Below are positions 1 to 12,728 of a DNA stretch of 58,536 nucleotides, piece after piece; the stretch's first letter is position 1, and each line of letters opens with the position of its first letter. The stretch spans positions 1-58,536 of the forward strand of contig ADNK01000552.1 of the NCBI GenBank assembly GCA_000320545.1, written 5' to 3'. The notes below the pieces were generated by a model. The model worked only from the letters and a program-made list of their open reading frames with translations. It was not told where the DNA came from and ran no database searches. The translations under genes and the position numbers were made by a program. Source of the stretch: Bigelowiella natans CCMP2755. Taxonomy: Eukaryota > Cercozoa > Chlorarachniophyceae.

Positions 1-263
1 CACACACAGGCAATGAATATACATCTGTGATCTACTCATTATTCCGTATGATTATCATCAGTTTCATTTTGAGGGTTTTGAAAGCAAACATACACCCCCC
101 TCCCCTTTCTCCTCCTCCTCCTCCTCCCCCTTCCTCTTCCCTCCTTCTACCCTGTCACCTCCATCGACATCTTCTCTTCATTTCTGCTAATTTCTCTCGT
201 TGATGATAACATTGCTCAAATCATCATCGTCATAATCACATAACACATCAGGTCGTGAGATAC

Positions 264-851
264 CTTACAACACGATTTAGGACACTTTCGAGTACCAACG
301 GCAGTTTTTCATCAAAGCCTATAACAACAGCAGCAGCACCAGAGCATGTCAATTCCATCATCAAGTGAGAATTGCATGCTTTTGCTTTGTTTCCTATCTC
401 TAAGCTTTACAAAACCCCATCATCTATTCTTCATCGCTCCTTCATGCTACTGCTATTATATCACTACTTACTACCAAGAACATGAATGGTAACGCCTTGA
501 CGGGAGGCGGAGATGGAAAAGTAAAGACCGGCTCGAGCGGCAGGATACCTACACCAAAAGGCCACATTGTTACTACTGCTATTTCTATTTCTATTACTAC
601 TCCGTATTTTAGGAATGGCTGGCAAAGAAAGACATTTCATGTAGTATTCGAAGAAGATCCCCCCCCTTTCCGGCTCAGTAACTGAGAAAGTTACATTTCT
701 TTGGTGTTTCTTCGTCTTCATATACCACCACATGCCAAACAGGCAGCATTTTGATGCGGTTAAGCTACTGTGCTAGCAGCTTCTACTTACTACTATTGCG
801 ATGGGTATTACAGTTCTTCCGTGAGCGAATCCTTTACAAGCCGGATATATC

Positions 852-892
<41 letters not shown>

Positions 893-1599
893 TATAGATA
901 TATTGGTTTGGTGATGATGATAGCATTGAAATACGATAATACCATTTGATGGAACCCTAAGACGCGGACAAAGGAGGATAGCAACGTCGGAAAGGAAAAA
1001 GGGAGACATTCGGGATTCTTAACGATAAAATTGTAAACTGTGTTGTTGTTGTTGTTGTTGTTGTTTGTTGTTTGCAGCACGGTGATAGACGTACAGACGC
1101 CATGCTATAAGGGCTCTTGGCGAGTGTGCGAGAATAGGAGATTTGATACGGAGCGACACGATTAGCTTCGGTTTCCGAAATTTAAGGTCTTGTTTATACC
1201 AAGCAGCTTCGATAATCCTCCTAAAAGTAATCGTTATCATCACCACGAAGAGAGGCATGTGCTAATCATTCTTCTCCAAAATTCTCGGGGTATACACCAC
1301 GGCTCTCATGATCTGCTTGCTGCTGTTTTCTGCAATAATATCGACTCGTTTAAAGGGAAAGTCGTCATAGGAGCATCATCATCATCTGTGGATATGGCAA
1401 TACCGTGTTGTAGAAGTGTTTGATGTAAGATGGTGCGGAGGAGCAAGGTATATGGGAGAGGAGAGGGATGGGGAGTCGTCGTCTTCTGCTGCTGTTTTTG
1501 CCGAGTACAAAAATGATTTCGATAGTGCTGAGAAAGATAATGATGGTGAAGCTTCAATCTGTTCTTCGCTCGATTCCAACTTGCTTTCAGGCTTCTACA

Positions 1600-1676
<77 letters not shown>

Positions 1677-1690
1677 GATGTGTCACCACA

Positions 1691-1736
<46 letters not shown>

Positions 1737-3020
1737 TTCTCTCTCCTCGCAATGTGCTTTTGTTTGGTATCATCATCATCCTCATTGTATAGACTGATCC
1801 TGCTCGAAAGACGCAACATAGATCATTCCCCCCTCCCAAAAGAAACAACAGCAAAGCAGCAGCAGCAAAACGAGGCGAAGTGTTATTTCACTACGGATGG
1901 AAAGCACACAAACGACTGACGTTACCCCCAACACACCTTCATGGATAGTGTTTTGGCAATGTAAACATTGGGTTCAGGAACTGCGAGATGGTAATAATCA
2001 AGAGAGTCGCTCTTCAAATCCTTCTTCTCCTTTTCATCTTCCACCTCTCGCTTCTGTCCGGCTCCGTTGCCATCCCCCCCCTTCGTGGTTGCAGCCGCTA
2101 TTCCTCCTCCTCCTCCTCCTCCTTCACTCTTTCGCTCAAGGCAAAGCAGAAGCTCGGTGTCAATATCCTCGCAAGTGAATCTAGGAATGAATGGTCAAAT
2201 ACGCCAATAGGATATATTTACAAAGCGATAACTGACGATGGTTGTATCATCACTGTAGTCCGTGTTGTCAAGGCAAGAAACAGTAGAATCGACCGAGCGT
2301 GCAATTCGTCGTCAATGATATTATTCACACAACTTGTTTCTCCTAGCTAACAACTACTTTGTGCTGTAGAACGGCTCTGTACTGACGATTGAAGGATTGA
2401 GCTCCTGCTCGTTATTGATCAGCTCGATGATGGCATTGCGAGGAGACGCCACGTTAGCAATGTATTCCTGAGCAGCAAGACAGAATAAAGGGCGTGTAGA
2501 AAAGGAGGAGGATGAGGGGGCTAAAACCAAACAGCAGCAGCAGCACACTAGATGACGACTTGGACGAAAGACTCATTCAAAAGCCATAATAAAACAAACA
2601 CAAAGAAGCTAGCTTCTCAGGAAAACACATCGAGGAATATCATGGATAACAACTCGGAGCTGCTACTGCGCTACGGAACATGCTTCCCCCTCCACATGTT
2701 ACATTCGTCGTTAGGATACTGAGAAATTACTAAATGATAGCCACCATGTGCGCACCCATCTACCCACCTTTGCGACTAAAGAGAAATCTGGTACATCTTG
2801 CTGGTATGGGCCTGAAGAGGCAGCAGGAGCAGCAGCATCAGTAAGATTGTGGATGATATCATAAACAATGATAATGATCAGCAGCAATAACGACTACTAC
2901 AATGTCTGCAGCAGAGATAGGGATTTCATCGCTCTAAGACCTGTGAGAACATCTTCCGGAGCAAAGTAGTGAAGTCGGCGCGACAAATCATGGCAGTATC
3001 TACAACAATTGTTGTTCATA

Positions 3021-3051
<31 letters not shown>

Positions 3052-3809
3052 GTGGTGGTGATGATGCAAACGAATCTCTACTTCTTCTCACTTTACTATC
3101 CTTTGGAGTATGAATAAAGAGCAGCAACATCAACATCGTGAATAGCTACGACCCGTAAGGTTTTGTTGGTTCCAGGAATCGAAAGCCGATCTTCTTCAGT
3201 TGAATCTGCATGGAGCCATTGCGCTTAGATGATGATGATGATGATGATGGTGATGATGATAATGGTGATAATGGTGATAAGGATGATCATGGTGAATGGG
3301 AGAGAAGGGTGGTGAGGAATAAGAAGAAAGCAATCATAACAACGATGAGAGTGAAGGTCATCATGATAGCAGTCGTACGTTCTCCTTCATAAGCCTCTCA
3401 AAGACGGGCTGCGGTGTTTTCTTCAAGATCTAGAAGGACGATGATGATGACGACGATGATGATGACGATTTGCCATTGATTGAACGACAACGCATTGCGT
3501 TTGTTTGCCAGTAGCAGCAAATTATTGATGCATGCACAAATCATTCTCTCGCGTGTAAAGATATAATTATGACTGATCGTCGTCGTTGGTGCTGTTGCGT
3601 ATATTCTCATTACATGGATGTAGTCGAAGAGGATCCTCAAAACCTTCTTGTACCTGAGAGTGGGATCAATGGATGATATATAGCAGCCTACTAGTTTGTA
3701 TCATTAGGTCGGTCATTTCCGTTTTCTATCATTACTGTTGGACCGCCCAACCCCCCCCCCTCCCCTTCCCTTATCCTCATCATCACCCATTATCCCTTTG
3801 ATATCTTTA

Positions 3810-3843
<34 letters not shown>

Positions 3844-3979
3844 CTTCTTCTTCGTCTTCTATTTCTCCCTCGACGCTGCTACTGATGATGATTCTGTCTC
3901 ACTCTTTGAATCCCTTCTCCGTGACGCTGATTGATGTCTTAAAGAGGCTGAGTAAATGGTGCACACATGATAAATGAAA

Positions 3980-4011
<32 letters not shown>

Positions 4012-5387
4012 AATGAGTCCCACCAGAAGTCATCTGTTAAAATATATCTTGAGGTAGAGAGCTTTGTTGCGAGCCCCAGCTTCTTCAAAGCCGATAATAT
4101 CGATCTGATAAGTTGTTATCATTATTATCGCCATTCTTTATTAATAATTCAAGGACCTCATCATTTAGCGTGGAAAGAAGGAAGCAGAGAAAAGAAGAAG
4201 AGAGGCAAAGGAAGGAAAAAGTCGTTATCATCCCAGGATCATCAATATTTGTGAGAGGGTGTAATAGTCACCATTTTCCTTACATTGCGTGTGCATTTTG
4301 AATCTTATACGTGAAACTTCTCTCTCTCTTTCTCCCCCCCCCCTATCCTTCTTGATAGTCACCCTTTTCCTTCGTCTCCAATGAGGTGGAGGGCCTCCCA
4401 GGGCTTGCTCTGTAACAACATCAGGCAACAACTCGTTTGGGATGTTCTCCATGATCATCCTTTTATTCCTTCTTACTACTTATAAATGTCTCCTCCTACT
4501 ACTGATATATCGTGCTGTTATTATTGCACAGAGTTCCATTCTCGCGGGGCCATGGGAGTAGTACACCACCTTATAGAGCTCGCGGTGAGGTGGTATTGGC
4601 CTTCGAAAGGGAGGTGGGGGGGGGGGGGGGGGGGGGGGGGGGGGAAAAGAGTTAAAACATACTTTTAGCGTATAAATACATACTACAAATAGAGAAGGAA
4701 AGAAGGAGAGGGAGAGAGGTAATCATATTTTATGCGTTTCGGAGACGATGAGAGGCATCCTTACAACAACCACGTTTATGGTATCTTTAAGTACTTCCGT
4801 ACTAGCAGCAGCAGCAGCAAAGCAGCAGGGTTATGAAATCGCTATGATAGTACCATAAGACGTTGATTTTCCTGACTCTCTTGGTTGGAATGATCCGTAG
4901 AAGCTTTCCCAGTCGGTCAGGTGTGTACGCTGTTGGTACACCCTCACGCATGCGTCGTTGCCTCCTTAGAATCTCAAGCGAGCTCCGGGAATAATGCACT
5001 TTCTCCTCCTCCTCCTTCTCCTTCTTTTTTTCCGCCTCTTCTTCGTCTTCTTTTTCTTCTTTGTCCTGCCTCTGCTGCTGAGGAGTAGTCCGCACAGAAG
5101 AGAACCAAGCCGCGACAAGTCTTTCGAGCTCATCCAGCGATTCACGGCCTAGAATAGCCTATTATGGGCGATGGTGACGACGGGGAAGGTCGTAGATAAC
5201 GGCGGGTTAAGGAACTACGGTAAGTAAGGTGCTGATAGTGGTGGTGATGATGGTGATGGTGATGATGATGATGGTGATGATTATGGTGATAATGACTACG
5301 ACATTATTATGGGATGATTGAGCATGAAGTGGAAAACATGAATGGGTACTAGGAATATGAAGTGATTCTCTTCTCGTTGACAATTTT

Positions 5388-5419
<32 letters not shown>

Positions 5420-6507
5420 TCTCTTCATAACCCATCACCCAAAAAAAACACAAGAAAAGGAAGAAGAATGGGTATTCTCGTTCGGTATGTATGTATTCCT
5501 GCATCTACCACTACAACTACTGCTGCTGCTGCTGCTGCTGCTACTACTACTACTACACAACGCCCTTCTTCTTCTTCTCCTCCTCCTCCTCCTCCTCCTC
5601 CTCCTCCTCCTCCTCTTACCAAGCACATCCGATCCGCAGTGTAATACTTGTCGAAAAACTGACAATGCACAATGGTGTAAGAATATGAACGAGAAGAACT
5701 CTGGAACATCACAACACATCTTATATTCCTCTCCCCCCCTCCTCCTACCTCCAACAGATGCTTTCGGACGTCGACTTTCCGTTCTTTAGGCCTTGTTTCC
5801 AAAGTATCACGATTCCCGCTTCCAAATCGAGTGCTGAGAGTTCCAAGAATACATATAAGAGATCATGGGGCAATGATTATAGTGATGATGACGATGATAA
5901 TGGTGGAAATATGTGATCTGTCTTCCTTTCACTTTGGTGTAATCTCTACACACATGCGATTCGTGTGTGTTGCTGATTGTTTCTTATCATCATCATCATC
6001 ACCATCGTCGTCATTACATTGGATGATCGTTGTTCGCCAGTCCCTTTGTTACCTATTCATTGAATGTGTAGCATAACGATGTGTGCAACGATGCTTCATC
6101 ATCTGCAAACTATAACGAATGACACCATGTCTTCTTCACACCAAGCAACCTGGCCTATTTTCCGTGAATCTTTGAGCTTGTTCTTCATGTGCTCATTGTG
6201 GACGGCCGATATCTCTTTTGTATAATTCCGTGTGTGAAAAGTGAGACAAAGAAGAGAGGAGATACTAGCGCATAACACCATAAAAATGATGCAATTGGAT
6301 CGGCAGCAGATCACTTCCTCCTCTCCGTAGAGACACGGCAAAGGCACACATGTCCCCACTACATCGCCCATGCATCTGTACACCGTCCGTTGATGCATGC
6401 ATGCAAGCTCACTCTGCACAACACCTCTTCCAGTTGCTGAGGGAGTGAAAAGTGGCTTCTTGAAGAACTGGGACACACGATCAAGCGCCTCCTATATTAT
6501 ACATCTT

Positions 6508-6593
<86 letters not shown>

Positions 6594-7338
6594 TCTCTCC
6601 CTTTGTGTAAGTGCGTGCGTGTGAAGAGCTGCAAATCCCAATCGCAAATATATGGGCAAAAACAAAACGCAGCTGAACCAGGTGAGAGAGGAGGGAGTTG
6701 TGTGACTAGACAGACGACATGATGGCATTACTACTACTACATCTACTACTACATTGAGGTAGGGATGTAGCACGTCCAAATAGTAACTCGTGTGCTCGTT
6801 CCCCGTCGAAGCGTTTGACCTAATAATTTCCACATCAATAGTATCCTCAAATTTTAAAAAAAATGATGATTACGCAAAGCAAATTTCTACAGGTCATAAT
6901 GATTGGCCTGTGAATGCCGTGTTGTTGCGTTAGATGATCCCGTGACCTTCCTCCGTGGGCATTGAGGAACTCCTTGTACGAATTTTCCTTGGTATACTTC
7001 TCTGTCCCTGACATTCATGATACAATACAAACAACAGTGGTAAGCAATCACTACAATAACAACAACATCTACTACTACTACTTCTTCTTCTTCTTCTTCT
7101 TCTACTACTACTACTACTACTATTACTACTACTACGAAACTTGTGTGATGCAAGGACCGAGGAATAGCATATGCTCGCAGAAGTGAGCTAGACCAGGAAC
7201 TTCTACGGGATCCTCATATTTGCCTATCAGAGGAAATCAGAGTAGGTTCTGATGCGATGGCTATCATGTCACCCCAAAAATACGACGATGTTAACCCAGA
7301 CTTCTCAACCTTCTAATTCTAAGAGAACATGGGATTTG

Positions 7339-7379
<41 letters not shown>

Positions 7380-7871
7380 TTGTCTTCTTTTAGTTAGTAC
7401 AAAAGTCGGATAGCTACCAACTCTCACGTCGATTGAGACAGCAGCCTGAAAATATGTCACGACAGCAGCAGCAGCAACACATACTATTCAGCACGACGAC
7501 GACTTCTTCGAAAGCTATTCACTCGCCAACGAATACACAATTTGCACCCACCTTATCCGTTTCGGGATCGCTGACTAGGACACAAGAGAGGCCATTACAA
7601 AGCATCACGCAACGGTACCTTGAGAAATATACACCAATTTTTGTTCAGTATAACAACTGTTGATTCGCAACGAAACTCAGCTGACTGTACTTCCTTCGAT
7701 CGCCTTCAGACTTGACGGGCTCAACTCGCTCTGTGGGGTGGGGGAATAGGTATAGGAGGTAGAGATATCTTAGCCATGTTATCTATCTCCTTCATTTTCG
7801 TAAGACCCACCTACGATGGAGCGACTATCTCGGATCGCGCTAGCTTCTTGAGGGGGGCCTTGCGATGCCAT
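264..7871 (-). CDS. M16-family metallopeptidase, insulin-degrading-enzyme (insulysin) like; 3' end outside window
   Basis: Zinc endopeptidase of the insulysin/nardilysin family, which degrades peptides inside a closed chamber. About 27 exons were placed by homology and phase. The start exon 7871-7811 begins [11 protein letters not shown]. Exon 7223-7158 carries the inverted zinc motif HFCEH in [13 protein letters not shown], identical in form to animal insulysin. Further exons: 7007-6947 ([19 protein letters not shown]), 6491-6425 ([14 protein letters not shown]), 6214-6142 ([13 protein letters not shown], with the downstream zinc-ligand Glu), 5833-5749 ([13 protein letters not shown]), 5158-4854 ([16 protein letters not shown] plus a long E/K-rich insert), 4409-4363 ([16 protein letters not shown]), 2999-2941 ([11 protein letters not shown]), 2180-1937 ([14 protein letters not shown]), 1220-1095 ([12 protein letters not shown]), 548-475 and 318-264 ([15 protein letters not shown]). 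The gene continues past the left edge. Introns hold most of the microsatellites in the first 8 kb. Family assignment is firm; a few junctions (around 1.3 kb) are tentative. Confidence 0.9.
1602..1740. repeat. Compound (TA)n-(TG)n-(CT)n microsatellite
   Basis: Three dinucleotide tracts follow one another: TA (about 1602-1636), TG (about 1641-1674) and CT (about 1694-1740). They lie in an intron region of the M16 gene. Open frames here (THTHTH, IYIYIY, RERERE) are translations of the repeat and not genes. Confidence 0.9.
4616..4644. repeat. Poly-G run in an upstream intron segment of the M16 gene
   Basis: An almost uninterrupted run of about 28 G (read on the plus strand) lies just upstream (in gene orientation) of the short exon 4600-4570. 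Runs like this are hard to sequence, so the true length is uncertain. Confidence 0.85.
6512..6600. repeat. Long (CT)n microsatellite
   Basis: About 85 bases of almost pure CT on the plus strand, in the M16 intron between exons 6819-6753 and 6491-6425. On the coding strand this is a (GA)n purine tract. Confidence 0.9.
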
Positions 7872-8078
7872 TGATAATAGGAGCGGGGCAGGGAATATCC
7901 ACACACAATGGCCGATTCCTCAATCTTACAATACAGTACAAAAGCCCTCTTTTCCCCATAAATGCAGGCTGTTTTTCCTATTTTGAGAAATAATATTAAA
8001 AAGCGGCGGTATTTCCTGATGACGGGTTTGACCACCATCATCAACTCAGCCGGCCCTCTTCCTCTCCCGACAACAGAC

Positions 8079-8122
<44 letters not shown>

Positions 8123-8170
8123 GGCTTCTCATTCGTTGGTCGAACACTGGATACCGTTCTCCTCACTCCA
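7872..8170. promoter_or_regulatory. Divergent 5' spacer between M16 peptidase (-) and methyltransferase (+)
   Basis: The 299 bases between two start codons facing away from each other must hold both promoters. A (GA)n tract at about 8085-8120 sits 50 bases upstream of the methyltransferase ATG, and a similar tract precedes the auxilin-like gene at 46.7 kb. No TATA-like element could be assigned with confidence. Confidence 0.5.
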
Positions 8171-10025
8171 ATGAGCCTCAAGCCTAAGCTACCCCAGGAG
8201 CAGTTATCCTCTCGAAGTAGTGGCAGTGATGATGACGAAGATGAGGACGACGATGATGATGTTGTGAGACAAATGCTAGAAAGACGGAAGGCTGATGCAG
8301 AGAAACTGCGGCAGGCACATGAGCGCACACGCTCATTGCATGCTTTATCACCAGTTTCATCGGCGATGTCTACATCGTCGGTGTCCTCACGTTATCCCTC
8401 GAAGCAAGTCTCAAAGCAGTATTTTGAGTATCCTTACCCCTCTCGAGACCCCGAAGATGAGAAAGAGGGATTTTGCTTCGTCTCTCCTTCCAACCTGCTC
8501 GAGCTCAACCATTTTGTATTTGGAGGAAGGCTTCCTCTGAGAAAATATGTCTCTGAAGAAAAGGAGGATGAAGATGGTTCCCCCCACATGAGCAACAACA
8601 GATTTGCTCAAGGGGAGAAAGAGGGGCATAACCGCGTCTTTCGCGTGTTGGTTGCTGGGTGTGGAACAGGCGATGCAGTAATTCTTCTGTGCAAACAGGT
8701 GTTCTAAATTATCTCCTCGTAAGAGAAAGAAGCCCCCAAGAAAGACCGCTCCCATTTTCGCAAGCACACGCACACGCACACATCAACAGAGCCCTCTTGA
8801 TTTACACAGAAACTCTACTACTTTCAGCTTACAATGGTGAAGAACATTAGATTCCAAGTCACTGGCCTTGATCCATCCCCTACATCGCTGAAAATTGCTA
8901 AAGCACGCTGCAAAATGCACAAATTTCGATATGATCCTCAATTTTACCAAGGAACAATTGACAAGGTGTCGTCTGTATTTGTCCTGCGTCACAGCTAATA
9001 TATCGTAGGGACAAAACCAATGCTGTTAAGAAAAATCATACACGTTTGTGTGTTGTGGGGGAGGGAGTGTAATGCTCATTTCTAGAACCGATTTAGGTCG
9101 AGGATTTGTTCGGGGAAAAACCCGATAACTCGAGGATATCATTCTCATACATCGATGTTTCGGGGGTACTGCACCACTTGGAGGACCCATCGTCAGCACT
9201 GTGTAAACTCAGGTGTAATGTCGCATAAACATCGTCGGCCATTCGTTGCTTACATGCCGCGCGATGAAGTTAAAATGAATTCCCTGCTTCAATGTATTTA
9301 TTAATTAAAGTGCCCTTCTTCTTTTTCCTTCCTTCAGATCAGTCCTCCATCAGGAGGGCGGAATGGGAGTTATGTTGTACGGTATGTCCTAGAAATGATG
9401 GTAGCAGTAGGAGGGATTAGGAGGAGGAGAGTATGGAGGAGTCTTTGCGGCAAGGGCTGTAGTGGTGAATATTTGTTGAAGGTAATTATCTTGTTCTGTT
9501 CAAGGGAAATATGGCCGAACGGGTGTATATGAAGTCCAAAGGATGTTGCGTCGTATTGGAACGCCTACCGGTCCGATACGCACGCACACACACACACACA
9601 CACACCCACAATATTCATAACTTTATTGGATACAATATATTCTTTCATCCAAATAAATACTTGTCTATTCTATTTGTCGAAGAAGAAGAAGCAGTTGTTG
9701 CATCACCACCGTCGAATGAACAGTCATCACCAACAACGACCACAACAACAGGAACTGGAGGAAGAGAAGGAGGAACCTCTGCATTAGGGGAAAAGGTGGT
9801 AGCGGCAGCAGCAGCAGCAGCAAGAACCTCTAAAAACGAAGAAGAAGAAGAAGAAGAAGAAGAAGAAGAAGACTGCGGCAGCATTATTAAATACTCTCTT
9901 TGATACTACTCCAAACATCATATTTCCTACCTGTTACAGATTAGGATTGCCAAGAAGCTCCTAAAAGCCCTCCCAAAATGCAACTGGTTTGCTCGAAACA
10001 AGGTGACTACCAAATACATACACAT

Positions 10026-10069
<44 letters not shown>

Positions 10070-10448
10070 GTGTGCGTATGTGCCTATTTCGGAGTTATTA
10101 ATGGCACACCTCTTATCTGATTGCTTAGACTCTTAGGGAATGCAAAGATCTTGATAGTGACAACGGAGTCGTAGATTTACTTCTGCATGCACACGATGTG
10201 CCTTTTTCAGTTGAAGAGGTGTCATAGATGCATCATGCTTCTAGCTGTTGTGTATCGTGTTAAACCGCCCTTTCTCTCTTGCAGAATCTGTGGATCTCTC
10301 CATTGAAAATAGATGTGGAATTCTGACTGTTGTAGGTGTTTCGTCTTGCTGAACGATCTAATATGGTTGTCACAGGTATTTTAAATCCGATTTTCTCCAC
10401 CCCCTCGCCCTCTCCCTCTCCCTCTCTCCATGCTAAGTAGAATATTAT

Positions 10449-10509
<61 letters not shown>

Positions 10510-10735
10510 CTTTGTGTGTGTGCGTGTGCGTGTGCGTGTGTGTGTGCGTGTGAGTATTTGATGTGTTATATAAGACACATATTTTCTATAGTTTCTGCAT
10601 AGAGAAACAAACCAAATCGCCTCTATCTCTCTCTGGCTAAATATAATATGCTCTGTGATCCGACTTAATGCACATATTTCTGTTGGGAAAAGGATTCCCT
10701 CGCTCGCAAAGCTACTCTCCAGACAGGGTACAGTA

Positions 10736-10775
<40 letters not shown>

Positions 10776-11161
10776 CCATTTCTCCAATCTCATCTAATGT
10801 TCTTTGATACTTCGGAGCAGATCAGCGATCCGGAAATTAAAGAAATGGTAAATAACATCGTCTCCTCGCCTTAATCATGATCGTACGAAGGTACAGACGT
10901 GACACCTCCTTCCACTGGATTAGGTGAAGAAGCTTCCCTGGCCAGATCAGTTTCAATTTGTTGAGGAGTATGTAGGGGTCAGCTGCCGTAAGTGTTGATT
11001 TCTGTGCATCTATGCCGCATCGTTGTAGTTCATTTTGACCGAAAGTAACGGTGTTGATTTCTACTGCACAGGATATTCACAAGCACATATTTTACCTAGT
11101 CCGGAACGACTCAAAGATGGGAAAGCGGTGAGGCTTAAACACACATATTTCACATACACAT

Positions 11162-11203
<42 letters not shown>

Positions 11204-11693
11204 ACACTTGAGGAACAAGACAGAGAGGTCATACATTTATCATACAGATGCCAAGAGTCCATTAGATCGCCCAAGAAGCCCGGAGCGTCAATCGCATCTG
11301 ATTCAATGATTCTCCCAGCTTTTCCGAGACAAGACCTTCAAAGATCGTTGAAATGCTATACACTTAACACTTATTCAAAGCTAGCATTAGACAAAACAGG
11401 TTGCAACGGGCGTTTAGTTGGCGATTATTTGCAACAATCTTCAGCACACTGAACACATTTGCCGTTGTGTCGTAATTATATCAGACCTTTTCGCTGGAGT
11501 ACAGACCGTTGGAAATGCGTTTCTCGCTCTAAAGAGTAGTGCGAATTTGTCTCTGAGTTGGCCAGATTTTTGCCGGGACATCGAAGCTACTTTTGACGTT
11601 ATTGAAGCTAAAGGGCTCGGAGTACATTCGACTCAGCAGTCGATAAATCTCCTAAATACAGCAGATCTAAGCAATATTCCATGTAGAAGTTAA
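8171..11693 (+). CDS. SAM-dependent methyltransferase, bacterial-like family, about 14 exons
   Basis: Predicted class I methyltransferase; substrate unknown. Exon 8171-8698 starts MSLKPKLPQEQ. It has an acidic Asp/Glu run, then QYFEYPYPSRDPEDE, PSNLLELNHFVFGGR and the glycine-rich SAM motif VLVAGCGTGDAV. The next exons give VTGLDPSPTSLKIAKAR (8828-8965; acidic end of strand 2), SYIDVSGVLHHLEDP (9097-9212), HQEGGMGVMLYG (9338-9381), KYGRTGVYEVQRMLRRIG (9505-9570), IAKKLLKALPKCNWF (9940-10002) and DNGVVDLLLHAHDVPFSV (10129-10218). The last exon ends in LSLSWPDFCRDIEATFDVIEAKG and a TAA at 11691. The order PYPR-like segment, GCGTG, HHL-DP, YGRTGVY, LLLHA and the C-terminal winged segment matches bacterial proteins annotated as class I methyltransferases. 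Exon 9683-9795 adds a low-complexity E/S/T/A insert and keeps phase. The start is the only Met after the GA tract. Confidence 0.85.
10455..10535. repeat. (TA)n followed by (TG)n in a methyltransferase intron
   Basis: About 50 bases of TA repeat followed by a TG/CG-rich tract lie between exons 10336-10375 and 10693-10727. A second (TA)n tract follows at about 10739-10771. Confidence 0.85.
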
Positions 11694-11696
11694 AGA

Positions 11697-12660
11697 TGAT
11701 ATGCCTAATGATCCGCCATTAAGCTGCCATGACGTGGTTTGCCAAGCGGTAGCATTGCCTAGACTGTGGGCGTGGCACGATTGCGCACTGGATAGCTTTC
11801 AAAGAGAACATGCATAGGTTTAGAGGTATACAATGACCATGGGTATATGGGCCGCTACAGGAGGTAGCTAGCTAGAACGCTAGAACGACTGAAACGAACG
11901 AATGCAACTTATGCCCTGTGGGCGCTGCACTATAACTATTGTATTGCAAAGCTATACGTCGATCAGGATGACAATTGGAAAAAAAATATTGTTCATCATT
12001 CCACATCGCTAGATCGACCCGCGGCCGTCGTCTAGCTCGAACCATCGACAAATATAATATATACTGTGTCTATAGTCTATAGTATCATGCACCGCGATAC
12101 AAGTCGATCACAGCAGCGCAGCACTACTATACGTACCAAGGCTAGAATATAAGCTTGCAACTTATGCAGCATGTATTAGCTGCTGGCTAGATTTTGCATA
12201 ATTAATGAATGTGTGCTCTAGACTTTACGTACGTCGTCTAGAGGTGTATGCATACGTGACAAGTCATATCGCTGTTGGGTGTGTACGTTCGTCATATGCG
12301 ATGGACACGCTGGCTAGCTGGAGCAGGTGTGAATGAGATTCTCATTTGTATCTATAGGTACATCATGTACATAAATACAATGTACTTATCATTCTAGTAG
12401 CTGCACAAGACTGCAACTGACAATCATGCATAATATTTACTCCCGTCTCGACACATATTGATAATCTATTTTGTATTTGTCGTAGATTATATTGTAATAT
12501 CTGTGGAATGTATAACATGCTGCATTAGAACTGCACCCATTCAGATAATGAAAACCAATGAAGAGTACACGACTGATTGTTGAAATTTTACATTACAATG
12601 GTCGTCCATCATAGTCGACAAATACATTCTCTACAACGTTAACAACTGGTTCAGCATCTA
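11697..12660. other. Junction island 1: palindromic-word-rich spacer between convergent genes
   Basis: This is the convergent spacer between the methyltransferase stop (11693) and the S17 stop (12729). It has no microsatellite and no plausible ORF. It is unusually rich in 4-6 base palindromes: CTAG (gctagctag, tctagac), GTAC/CGTACG, CATG, TGCA and ATAT. Its texture differs sharply from the flanking introns. No sequence repeat with the other islands is obvious by eye; the similarity is in word composition. Confidence 0.6.
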
Positions 12661-12728
12661 CCCGATCCATATCATTACTGAGCCGAAAGATTGTCACAAG
12701 CAAGCATACTTTAGATGAGCTGGATCAT

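Noticed and set aside
5435-5802. Long open frames of poly-Ser, poly-Arg, poly-Val or poly-Leu (also at 1.3-1.9, 26.4, 50.7, 53.1 and 57.9 kb)
   Set aside because: These are translations of trinucleotide and dinucleotide repeats in introns and on antisense strands. They lack any family similarity and overlap real exons on the other strand.
6142-6260. Apparent frameshift in the M16 gene, with FFVSLFT in one frame and the EISAVHNEH block in another
   Set aside because: The PLF segment is encoded by a separate upstream exon (6491-6425, [16 protein letters not shown]). The EISAVHNEH exon starts at 6214 after a proper AG, and the phase fits without any frameshift. FFVSLFT is intronic pyrimidine sequence.
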